From Bacteroidales bacterium (GTDB lineage: Bacteria; Bacteroidota; Bacteroidia; Bacteroidales; Muribaculaceae): a stretch of 6,608 bases of DNA. Below are positions 1 through 6,013 of the stretch, in pieces; the stretch's first letter is position 1, and each line of letters begins with the position of its first letter. Below the pieces are notes generated by a model. That model saw nothing but the letters and a program-made list of their open reading frames with translations, did no database searches and was not told the DNA's origin. The stretch is taken from assembly GCA_900755985.1 (NCBI GenBank), contig CAAEIL010000149.1:1-6608 (forward strand), read 5' to 3'. Both the position numbers and the translations under genes were made by a program.

Positions 1-1
1 G

Positions 2-1207
2 GCCGTGCCTTCGGCCGCCTCCGACAGCGATATCCCCGCTATTGTCGCCGCCGGAACAGATGCCGGTGTAGCATCGATGAGCCGCCACGACCGCCTCCGC
101 GCTCTCCTTGCCGAAGCCGACGCACGCATAGCCCGCGCACAGCGTCGCGCCGACATAGACTCCACGCTTGCCGACATACGCAAACTCTGCCCCGGAATCG
201 CCGATGCCCGGGCTACGCAATGTTCCCGGCATACCTTTGCCCATGATCCCGCAGGACGCACATTTTACGGACGCCTCAGCCAAATCGTATCCAAAAGTGA
301 AGGCGACCTGGTGCTTATCGCCGACAAGCAGCACCTCATAGCTGAATTTTGCGCCGACGAGTATCCGATAAGTCCCGAACGCCTGAGCGCCCTGACACGG
401 CTCAGCGACAAAGAACTCGCCGCTTTCCGTCGTACAGTCAGCGACAGCGACGGCAATATCGCCCGCTGCCGCGCCGTTGTCGACAGCACACGAAGCAGCC
501 TCGAAGCGCTCGCGGCTCCCGAGGGCAACGAAAACGCCGGAGATGACAACACCCTTGCCGAGGCCCTTGAAAGCGCCAACAGGCGCCGCGATGCCGCACA
601 ACAGCTGATTGGCCGACTCGTAAAACTCATCGACGACTCGCGCCGCATCGAAGACGAAATCGACTCGCTGGAGAAACAACACGCTGACGCAGATGCCGAA
701 TACCGCCGCTGGGCAGTACTCAACGCCGAACTTGGCTCGGGAGAAGGCGACAAGTTCCGAAAAATAGCACAAAGTTTTGTCTTGCAAGCCCTGCTGTCGT
801 CGGCCAACGTCTATTTGTCGCAGCTCGCCGACCGCTATCGCCTCCGTGGCCAGCCCGGCACATACAATATCGACGTCGAGGACGCCCTTTCGGGTACGGC
901 GCCACGCTCGGCCAACACCGTGTCGGGCGGCGAAAGCTTCCTTGTATCGCTGTCTCTCGCTCTGGCACTTAGCGACATCTCGCCCAAACTCGCCGTCGAC
1001 ATCCTCTTCATCGACGAGGGATTCGGGTCGCTCAGCGGCGAGCCTTTAGCCAATGCCGTTGACTTGCTGCGCACCCTGCACAAACGCTCGGGACGCCGCG
1101 TGGCCATAATCTCGCACATACCCCGGCTAAGCGAATGTATCGATACCCGGATTAGTGTCGACAGCGACCCGGCCAGCGGCATCAGCTCACTCAGCATCAT
1201 CGGCTGA
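2..1207 (+). CDS. sbcC: SbcC nuclease subunit, C-terminal part (5' truncated by window)
   Basis: ATPase subunit of the SbcCD (Mre11-Rad50 type) nuclease, which opens hairpins and processes DNA ends in the cytoplasm. About 401 codons are visible; the reading frame is open to the window edge, so the N-terminal Walker A half and probably the zinc hook lie upstream. A GTG at 5 is only an internal codon. Counting from it, residues about 26-235 are charged, Ala/Arg/Glu/Asp-rich and look like the returning coiled coil. A globular head follows: the ABC signature VSGGES (306-311), Walker B ILFIDEGFGSL (333-343, with D337 and E338), and the H-loop ISH with H371. The order and the motif GEGDKFRKIAQ before the head match SbcC rather than RecN or SMC. 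No CxxC hook is seen in this part. The TGA stop is at 1205-1207. A partner sbcD would be expected upstream, outside the window. Family assignment is secure. Confidence 0.93.
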   Translation, partial: AVPSAASDSDIPAIVAAGTDAGVASMSRHDRLRALLAEADARIARAQRRADIDSTLADIRKLCPGIADARATQCSRHTFAHDPAGRTFYGRLSQIVSKSEGDLVLIADKQHLIAEFCADEYPISPERLSALTRLSDKELAAFRRTVSDSDGNIARCRAVVDSTRSSLEALAAPEGNENAGDDNTLAEALESANRRRDAAQQLIGRLVKLIDDSRRIEDEIDSLEKQHADADAEYRRWAVLNAELGSGEGDKFRKIAQSFVLQALLSSANVYLSQLADRYRLRGQPGTYNIDVEDALSGTAPRSANTVSGGESFLVSLSLALALSDISPKLAVDILFIDEGFGSLSGEPLANAVDLLRTLHKRSGRRVAIISHIPRLSECIDTRISVDSDPASGISSLSIIG

Positions 1208-1443
1208 TTAATATATTTTAACACAGCTTGTGTAACTAAAGGCCACAAATCCGCGTCTACTATAATGTCGTTTTCAATGACATAACGCATAAATCAGACG
1301 CTATCCCAACGGCGCCACAGCATAAAAAACTAACCCCGGGCCGCGACCGGCACCACTGCTTTCCTGACAAACTGCCGTGCAGCCATAATCAGCCCCCCGT
1401 TTCAACTCTTCCTCACCTTTCAAAACACATTTCCGCATCTAAG
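1208..1443. other. Intergenic gap between sbcC and the outer-membrane protein gene
   Basis: This 236-base gap holds no convincing gene. Its first part is AT-rich (around 1208-1220), in contrast with the GC-rich genes. Immediately after the sbcC stop there is a small palindrome, ACACA-GCT-TGTGT (1221-1233), too short and without a T tract to be called a terminator. A second palindrome lies at 1265-1283 and is listed separately. No good match to the Bacteroidetes -7 element TAnnTTTG is visible on the + strand, so the promoter of the downstream gene was not located. The stretch 1300-1400 is C-rich. Confidence 0.6.
1265..1283. repeat. 19-bp imperfect palindrome, possible operator
   Basis: The arms ATGTCGTT (1265-1272) and AATGACAT (1276-1283) are complementary over eight pairs, with one G-T wobble at the sixth, around a three-base centre. 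It lies about 160 bases before the outer-membrane protein start. It could be a regulator site or a weak RNA hairpin. No T tract follows, so it is not a typical terminator. The function is unknown, and one such palindrome in a 236-base gap could occur by chance. Confidence 0.3.
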
Positions 1444-3891
1444 ATGAAAACAAAGATTGTTTCAGCGGCTCTTGCCGCTATGCTGACCTTTCTGAGCGCG
1501 GGTGCCTTCAGCGTGAAGCTGAAAGTCACCGACCCCGAAGGAACTCCCGAATCGTACGCAACCTGCCGGATTTTCACCCCCAAGGACTCGCTGCATGCAG
1601 TCGTAGGGGGAGTCACCGATACTTTAGGTATATACTCGGCACAGTTGCCCGAAGGCGGCAGCTACCGCCTTTCGGTCGAAATAGCCGGACAGTCGCCCAT
1701 CAGACGCGACTTTGCAGTAACCAAAGCCCAACCCGACGCCGATCTGGGAACTCTCAGCAGCTCGGGACAGATGCTCGGCGAACTCACGGTAACAGCACAG
1801 CGGCCTCTTGTCGTCAAAGAGATAGACCGCATAGGTTATGACGTGCAGGCCGACGATGACGCTCCGACTTCGACGCTGACCGAAATCCTGCGCAAAGTGC
1901 CCATGCTCAACGTCGACGCCGACGGCAACATCACCGTCAACGGCTCGTCCAACTTCAAGATATACAAAAACGGCAAGCCATCCAACTCCATGACCAAGAA
2001 CGCCAAAGACATCTTCGCGGCCATGCCTGCTTCGATGATTAAGAAAATCGAGGTCATCACCGAGCCGGGTGCCCGCTTCGACGCCGAAGGCGTTGCCGCC
2101 GTCCTCAACATCGTCACCGTCGAAAACTCTGTCGTGAAAGGCGTCATGGGCAATGTCTCGGTGGGCGGCAGCACTCTCCAGCCTTTTCACTACGGCAACC
2201 TTTACCTGATGTCTCAGGTTGACAAAGTGACTTTCTCGATGAATGGCGGCGCCAACTATATGACCTCAAAGCTCACTCGCAACGAAAAGGAGTCTGAATA
2301 CCTGTACGAAAACGGCACACGCACTCACGACTTCCAGACCTCGTCCAACAAAGGATGGGCCGGATGGGGAGGCTTCGAAATGTCATGGGAGCCTGACACG
2401 CTCAACCTCTTCACCGCCGAGGGCAATCTCTTCTTCTATAAGGTAAAACCGGCGCAAACCAGTCAAAATCAGATGTACGACGCCGAAGGGCAACTGATTT
2501 CGTCATACAGCGACGAGACTTATTACCCCAAGTACGGATACCACGACTTCGACGCCACATTCTCGTACCAGAGGTCGACATCACGTCCGGGCGAGACCTT
2601 CGGACTCAGCTACATGATCTCGACGACGGCCCAGGACAGCCGCGGCCGCACCGACTTCAGCGACATCATAGGCTCGCGCTTCCCGTACACCGGCATAGTC
2701 CAGGACAACACGCATCATTTTATCGAACACACATTCCAGGCCGACTGGACACGCCCCTTCGCCAAGATACACAGCTTTGATGTGGGTGCAAAATACATCC
2801 TGCGCCGCAACAACTCGGAGGACGACCAGGAATACACCGGCTGGGAAGACCGCTACACCAAATTCCGCCACATCACCGACATCGGCGCCTTGTACGCCCA
2901 ATATTCGATAAAGCTTAAAAAAGTCAGCCTCCGTGCCGGACTGCGCTACGAATTTTCAAAGCTGAAAGCCTCATACCCCGCGCCATCGGTGCCTCAGGCC
3001 GAAGACAAGCCTTTCTCGACGACACTCAGCGACTGGGTACCCTCGGCTGCCGCCTCGTGGCAAATCAACGACGCCAACTCCCTGACACTCAACTATGCCA
3101 CACGCATCAACCGTCCCGGCATCGAATACCTCAATCCTGCCGAGACCGTAACACCCACCACAATATCAAAAGGCAATCCCGACCTCGAATCGTCACGCCA
3201 TCAGTCGCTCAAACTCGCCTACATGCTCATCAAACCCAAATTCAACATGCAGCTGTCGGCCCAGTACGGATTCTCCAACAACTCAATCGAACAATACGTC
3301 ATTCTGGGCGATGACAACATGCTCTATCACGACTACGGCAATATCGGTCACGCGCGCAACTGGTCGTTTCAGGGCTACCTCCAGTGGATGCCCTCGTCCA
3401 AGACCCGTATAATGATAAACGCCTGGGGCTCGCACGAAAAACAATATAATGCCGGAGCATCCATGTCGCACTGGTCGTGGGGCGGATATCTCGACGCCAG
3501 CCAGAAACTGCCATGGAAACTCGAAGTCGGCCTCTCGGCCTACCTCATGCAGGCCTGGGCTTTCGACGCTTACTCCAAAGTCGTTTCACCCTTCGTGCAG
3601 CGTCTCATGCCATCGCTTAGCCTCAAACGCAACTTCCTCAAAGACGACCGTCTTAGTCTGCGCGTCAACTGGTCAGGAATTTGCAACCCCCACCGTAAAT
3701 TCGAAATAGAGTACACCTCGGGGCCGTACACCGGATGGGACCACCGCGTCAGCCCTAACAACCAGTATGTTTCGCTGACGGTAAGCTACCGCTTCGGCCA
3801 GCTCAACGCTTCGGTCCGCAAGACCAATTCGCAGATAAGCAACGACGACCTCGAGGGCGGCGGTCAAAAATCCGCCGGCTCACAACAGTAA
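1444..3891 (+). CDS. Outer-membrane beta-barrel protein with carboxypeptidase-like and TonB plug domains
   Basis: An 815-residue outer-membrane protein of the Bacteroidetes 'outer membrane beta-barrel family' (TonB-receptor-like, Pfam OMP_b-brl_3 type). Residues 1-23 form a signal peptide (basic KTK, hydrophobic core, cleavage near SAGAFS). Residues 24-95 resemble a carboxypeptidase regulatory-like beta-sandwich (VKLKVTDPEGTPESYATC). Residues 112-226 form a plug: LGELTVTAQRP, then LRKVPMLNVDADGNITVNG, then IKKIEVITEPGARFDAEG and LNIVT. The rest, about 230-798, is rich in alternating aromatic strands and ends with SYRFGQLNASVRKT, a typical closing strand, followed by a polar tail. The ATG at 1444 is chosen because the signal peptide begins there; no Shine-Dalgarno is seen, as usual in this phylum. 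There is no SusD-like partner, sigma/anti-sigma pair or tonB/exbB beside it, so neither substrate nor regulation can be inferred. It probably belongs to the plug-bearing barrel group rather than the nutrient-specific SusC group; whether it transports a ligand or is structural is open. Confidence 0.9.
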   Translation: MKTKIVSAALAAMLTFLSAGAFSVKLKVTDPEGTPESYATCRIFTPKDSLHAVVGGVTDTLGIYSAQLPEGGSYRLSVEIAGQSPIRRDFAVTKAQPDADLGTLSSSGQMLGELTVTAQRPLVVKEIDRIGYDVQADDDAPTSTLTEILRKVPMLNVDADGNITVNGSSNFKIYKNGKPSNSMTKNAKDIFAAMPASMIKKIEVITEPGARFDAEGVAAVLNIVTVENSVVKGVMGNVSVGGSTLQPFHYGNLYLMSQVDKVTFSMNGGANYMTSKLTRNEKESEYLYENGTRTHDFQTSSNKGWAGWGGFEMSWEPDTLNLFTAEGNLFFYKVKPAQTSQNQMYDAEGQLISSYSDETYYPKYGYHDFDATFSYQRSTSRPGETFGLSYMISTTAQDSRGRTDFSDIIGSRFPYTGIVQDNTHHFIEHTFQADWTRPFAKIHSFDVGAKYILRRNNSEDDQEYTGWEDRYTKFRHITDIGALYAQYSIKLKKVSLRAGLRYEFSKLKASYPAPSVPQAEDKPFSTTLSDWVPSAAASWQINDANSLTLNYATRINRPGIEYLNPAETVTPTTISKGNPDLESSRHQSLKLAYMLIKPKFNMQLSAQYGFSNNSIEQYVILGDDNMLYHDYGNIGHARNWSFQGYLQWMPSSKTRIMINAWGSHEKQYNAGASMSHWSWGGYLDASQKLPWKLEVGLSAYLMQAWAFDAYSKVVSPFVQRLMPSLSLKRNFLKDDRLSLRVNWSGICNPHRKFEIEYTSGPYTGWDHRVSPNNQYVSLTVSYRFGQLNASVRKTNSQISNDDLEGGGQKSAGSQQ

Positions 3892-3922
3892 GCCCACGCC
3901 ACCGCGGTATAGCCACGCCATA

Positions 3923-3961
3923 CACTTGGGACACTTTCGTCAAAAGAGAGTGTCCCAAGTG
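3923..3961 (+). terminator. Strong hairpin after the outer-membrane protein gene, possible terminator without U tract
   Basis: CACTTGGGACACT (3923-3935) and AGTGTCCCAAGTG (3949-3961) are perfect inverted repeats of 13 bp. Three more inner pairs (one G-U) leave a loop of about seven bases, 3939-3945. The hairpin starts 31 bases after the stop codon of the outer-membrane protein gene, where a terminator is expected. However, CGTTCCATAAC follows instead of a T run, and the opposite strand has no T run either. It could therefore be an mRNA 3'-end stabiliser, a protein-binding palindrome, or part of the repeat array that begins in its 3' arm. Confidence 0.5.
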
Positions 3962-4061
3962 CGTTCCATAACTTCAGCAAAAGCGTTCCAAAACAGTTTA
4001 TGGTCTGTCTTTGGCATGTCTTTGTGCTGTTCCCGGGCCGTCTTTGGCGTGTCTTTGGCAC
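3952..4061 (+). repeat. Degenerate tandem array with an 11-bp period (10 units)
   Basis: Read in steps of 11 from 3952, nine of ten units start with GT and eight start with GT followed by three pyrimidines. The best-conserved units are at 4007 (GTCTTTGGCAT), 4018 (GTCTTTGTGCT), 4040 (GTCTTTGGCGT) and 4051 (GTCTTTGGCAC). The unit at 4029 (GTTCCCGGGCC) keeps the purine/pyrimidine pattern of CTTTGG but swaps each pyrimidine. A weaker copy sits at 3996 (GTTTATGGTCT). Earlier units at 3952, 3963 and 3985 share the GTYCCA core; the one at 3974 does not fit. The 11-bp period is not a multiple of three, so this is not coding. It places every unit on roughly the same helix face and ends about ten bases before the -33 element of the tRNA promoter. 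A binding array, a replication-slippage product or a dispersed repeat are all possible. Confidence 0.65.
3961..3994 (+). repeat. Direct repeat of a 12-bp word, 22 bp apart
   Basis: GCGTTCCATAAC (3961-3972) and GCGTTCCAAAAC (3983-3994) differ at one base. The 22-base offset is exactly two periods of the 11-bp array, so these belong to its diverged left part, whose units have the core GTTCCA rather than GTCTTTGG. Confidence 0.6.
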
Positions 4062-4070
4062 AAAACAAAT

Positions 4071-4101
4071 TTTGCGGATTGATAAATTGTGGTTAAATTT
4101 G
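4071..4101 (+). promoter_or_regulatory. Bacteroidetes-type promoter for tRNA-Arg
   Basis: TTTG at 4071-4074 and TAAATTTG at 4094-4101 match both boxes of the Bacteroidetes primary-sigma promoter (TTTG at about -33, TAnnTTTG at about -7) exactly, with a 19-base spacer, which is the usual distance. Transcription would start near 4106-4109, giving the tRNA precursor a 5' leader of about 85 bases. The surroundings (4061-4100) are the most AT-rich in the gap, as expected for a promoter. This is the best promoter match I found in the intergenic parts of the window. Confidence 0.7.
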
Positions 4102-4192
4102 CACTCGGACAAGTCATGACGCAGCAGACACATCCCTTGCTGCAGGCATAACCTCCCCAACGGCCGCCGAGACCATGAAGACGGCCATCAAT

Positions 4193-4264
4193 GCCCTGAT
4201 AGTTCAACGGATAGAACGGAAGTTTCCTAAACTTTTGATAAGGGTTCGATTCCCTTTCGGGGTA
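4193..4264 (+). tRNA. tRNA-Arg (anticodon CCT)
   Basis: Arginine tRNA reading AGG codons. The cloverleaf folds by eye: acceptor GCCCTGA (4193-4199) with TCGGGGT (4257-4263), containing G1-U72 and one more G-U; U8-A9; D stem GTTC/GAAC (4202-4205, 4214-4217) with GG in the loop; anticodon stem GAAGT/ACTTT (4219-4223, 4231-4235) around loop TTCCTAA, anticodon CCT at 4226-4228; a short variable loop TGAT; T stem AAGGG/CCCTT with loop TTCGATT (4245-4251). The discriminator is A at 4264. CTA follows, so CCA is not encoded and must be added after transcription. Its only good promoter is the one ending at 4101. No T-rich terminator lies directly after it, so the transcript may run on into the next gene. 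Confidence 0.93.
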
Positions 4265-4454
4265 CTATTCTGATTTTAATACCATTGCGGTCAGCACGCC
4301 GCCATCAAACCACGGTCTTCAGACCCTAAAAACCTCGGCTCTTGGTGCCGGCGTCAAATCGGACGCCCACTTTCACAGCGTCACTCCCGACGCCCCCAGC
4401 CGAGGCCGGCGAGTCGGGCGACAAGCCCTCCCGCAGACAACAATTATTATACTA
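4265..4454 (+). other. GC-rich leader between tRNA-Arg and the kinase-like gene
   Basis: These 190 bases carry no recognisable gene. They contain a small hairpin GGTCT-TC-AGACC (4314-4325) and the larger branched fold listed separately. No clear Bacteroidetes promoter is seen: TACCATTG at 4280-4287 has one mismatch to TAnnTTTG and its upstream partner is also imperfect. The simplest reading is a long 5' leader of the kinase-like gene, perhaps in a common transcript with the tRNA. The last 15 bases before the start codon are AT-rich, which is typical of Bacteroidetes translation starts that lack a Shine-Dalgarno. Confidence 0.55.
4333..4405 (+). ncRNA. Putative branched (three-way junction) RNA structure in a 5' leader
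   Basis: An outer stem CCTCGGCT (4333-4340) / AGCCGAGG (4398-4405), eight perfect pairs, encloses two consecutive hairpins: GGCGTC (4350-4355) / GACGCC (4362-4367) with a six-base loop, and GCGTC (4378-4382) / GACGC (4389-4393) with a six-base loop. The two inner hairpins are near copies of each other, so their arms can also cross-pair. A competing stem, CCCGAC (4386-4391) with GTCGGG (4413-4418), would break the second hairpin. This resembles a structured regulatory leader, but no known riboswitch core was recognised, and GC-rich DNA forms such pairings easily. The structure ends 49 bases before the start codon at 4455. Confidence 0.35.
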
Positions 4455-5126
4455 ATGTCATCTTTTCCCGACAAATATGTCATCACCATCGGGCGGCAGA
4501 TGGGCGCCGGCGGCCGACGTCTCGGACGCCTGATTGCCGAGCGCCTCGGCATCGACTACTACGACAAGGAGTTGCTCAACAACGCCGCGCAGGAAGCCGG
4601 TCTGTGTCCCGAATTTTTTCAGGACAACGACGAACGGCGTCCCAACTTTTTCAGCGGCATCTTCTCGTTTGCCATGGGGTCGAACCACATAGGCTATCTC
4701 GACGGTACCACGGGCATCGGCGACGACCGTCTGTACCGCGCGCAGTGCGACTTCATACTCCGCGTGGCTGACCGCGGCCCGTGTGTCATTGTCGGCCGCA
4801 CCTCGGACTATGTGCTCCGCGACATACCTTGTCTTGTCAACGTTTTTGTTCACGCAACGGCCGAAGACCGCGCAGCTCGCATCGTCGCACGCGACAAATC
4901 GCTGACACTGGCACAGGCGCGCGCCATGTCCGAAAAATGCAACAAGTTGCGCGCCGCCTACTACAACTTCTACACCGACAAACGCTGGGGCGACGCCGCA
5001 TCATACGACCTGACGATGAACTCGTCGGCACTCCCCCTGGAGGACATCGCCGACATCGTCGTCGAATATGCCCGCCGGCGCTTCGGCGTGACGGCTCCGC
5101 TTCCCGGCCCACACAACTCTTTGTAA
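4455..5126 (+). CDS. Cytidylate kinase-like family P-loop protein
   Basis: A 223-residue cytoplasmic protein of the cytidylate-kinase-like family (Pfam Cytidylate_kin2 type), a nucleoside monophosphate kinase fold whose true substrate is generally not established. Visible features: the beta strand and loop ITIGRQMGAGGRRLG (10-24), followed by AERLGIDYYDKELL (28-41); a second core segment CVIVGRTSDYVLRD (110-123); strand VFVHATAEDRAARI (130-143); an Arg/Lys-rich lid-like region with SEKCNKLRAAYYNFYTDKRWGD (159-180); and YDLTMNSSALPLEDI (184-198). The Walker A lysine of classical kinases is absent (GAGGRR in place of GKS/T), which is normal for this family. It is not the housekeeping cmk gene. 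The ATG at 4455 begins just before the first conserved strand; no Shine-Dalgarno is visible. The esterase gene starts 22 bases after its stop, so the two probably share a transcript, though their products act in different compartments. Confidence 0.87.
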   Translation: MSSFPDKYVITIGRQMGAGGRRLGRLIAERLGIDYYDKELLNNAAQEAGLCPEFFQDNDERRPNFFSGIFSFAMGSNHIGYLDGTTGIGDDRLYRAQCDFILRVADRGPCVIVGRTSDYVLRDIPCLVNVFVHATAEDRAARIVARDKSLTLAQARAMSEKCNKLRAAYYNFYTDKRWGDAASYDLTMNSSALPLEDIADIVVEYARRRFGVTAPLPGPHNSL

Positions 5127-5148
5127 CTTCCTAAAATACATATCGACA

Positions 5149-5967
5149 ATGAAACTGAATCGTCTGACAACACTGCTTGTCGCCCTTACTGCGATAATCA
5201 CCGTCAACGCCGCACGCGTCGACACCCTTACCATCAAAACCAAACTCCTGCCCCGCGCCATGAAGGTCACGATGGTGACACCCGACGCCGCCGCTGACAA
5301 ATCAAAGACCTTCCCCTCGGTTTACCTGCTCAACGGCTATGGCGGCGACCACCGTTCGTGGCTCAATCCCCAGTCCCAGCTCAAGGACCTTGCCGACCGC
5401 TACGGCATCATCCTCATCGCTCCCGACGGCATGGACTCGTGGTACTTCGACTCTGCCGTCAACCCCAAAATGAAGATGGAAAGCTTCTTTGTCAAAGAAC
5501 TCGTGCCATTTGTCGACGCCAACTTCCCGACAAAGAAGTCGGCTTCGCAGCGTGCCATCACCGGACTGTCGATGGGCGGTCACGGCGCACTATGGCTGGC
5601 TCTGCGCCATCCCGACGTGTGGAAAAACTGCGGCTCGACATCGGGCGGCGTCAATCTGGCCAAAATTGGCTCCAAATACAAGATACCCCAGGCCCTTGGC
5701 AAAAACGCCTCGGCAAAAGTCCTTGCCGACCACTCGGTTACCGGACTGCTCAAATCATACAAAGCCGGACAGAACAACATCATCTTTGACTGCGGAACAT
5801 CCGACATGTTCTATCCCATCAACCTGGACCTGCACAACAAGATGATGACACTGAAGATTCCTCACGACTTCATCTCGCGTCCCGGCAACCACTGCTGGCC
5901 TTACTGGAACAACTCGATTCTGTACCAGATGGTCTACTTCGACCAGGCTTTCCGCAACGCCAAATAA
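5149..5967 (+). CDS. Secreted alpha/beta-hydrolase esterase (putative esterase, EstD/feruloyl-esterase-like)
   Basis: A 272-residue serine hydrolase of the 'putative esterase' family (Pfam PF00756), which includes S-formylglutathione hydrolase, tributyrin esterase and acyl/feruloyl esterases. Residues 1-20 form a signal peptide (MKLNR, hydrophobic core, cleavage near VNA-A) without a lipobox cysteine, so export to the periplasm or beyond is expected. The catalytic set is visible: the oxyanion segment LLNGYGGDHRSW (60-71), the nucleophile elbow GLSMGG with Ser141, Asp219 in DCGTSDMFY (214-222) as the likely acid, and His248 in RPGNHCWPYW (244-253). The single-domain length is normal for the family. 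The secretion signal argues against a formaldehyde-detoxifying role and for hydrolysis of dietary or cell-surface esters, but the substrate cannot be read from sequence. It lies 22 bases after the kinase-like gene, with no promoter seen in between. No polysaccharide-utilisation genes accompany it. Confidence 0.9.
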   Translation: MKLNRLTTLLVALTAIITVNAARVDTLTIKTKLLPRAMKVTMVTPDAAADKSKTFPSVYLLNGYGGDHRSWLNPQSQLKDLADRYGIILIAPDGMDSWYFDSAVNPKMKMESFFVKELVPFVDANFPTKKSASQRAITGLSMGGHGALWLALRHPDVWKNCGSTSGGVNLAKIGSKYKIPQALGKNASAKVLADHSVTGLLKSYKAGQNNIIFDCGTSDMFYPINLDLHNKMMTLKIPHDFISRPGNHCWPYWNNSILYQMVYFDQAFRNAK

Positions 5968-6013
5968 GCATCAGCACCCACAGTCCGTTACAACGTCCTA
6001 ACACCCCGAATCA

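Noticed and set aside
1261..1267. TATAATG resembling a sigma-70 -10 box upstream of the outer-membrane protein gene.
   Set aside because: Bacteroidetes use a different consensus, no matching -35-like element was seen, and it sits about 180 bases from the start codon.
835..1290. A 151-codon open frame on the minus strand across the sbcC end and the gap, starting MRYVIENDIIVDADLW.
   Set aside because: Most of it is antisense to the conserved SbcC ATPase head and its composition (Ser/Arg/Pro-rich) looks like an antisense shadow; only the first ~27 codons are outside sbcC.
1334..1390. A micro-frame on the minus strand encoding an 18-residue Ala/Arg/Val-rich peptide in the gap before the outer-membrane protein gene.
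   Set aside because: It is too short, lacks a promoter or translation signal, and has no recognisable family.
3923..4061. A miniature mobile element (MITE) formed by the hairpin and repeats.
   Set aside because: There is no terminal inverted repeat pair bounding the whole segment and no flanking target duplication visible; it remains only a possibility testable by genome-wide search.
3952..4061. A CRISPR array.
   Set aside because: Units are 11 bp and contiguous, with no 25-40 bp repeats separated by unique spacers, and no cas genes.
3864..4207. Two overlapping minus-strand frames (98 and 69 codons) covering the 11-bp array and the tRNA.
   Set aside because: They read through a tandem repeat whose period is not a multiple of three and partly through the tRNA gene and the end of the outer-membrane protein gene; no protein-like features.
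4280..4287. TACCATTG as a -7 element for the kinase-like gene.
   Set aside because: One mismatch to TAnnTTTG, and the upstream partner (TTTC near 4255) is also imperfect and lies inside the tRNA.
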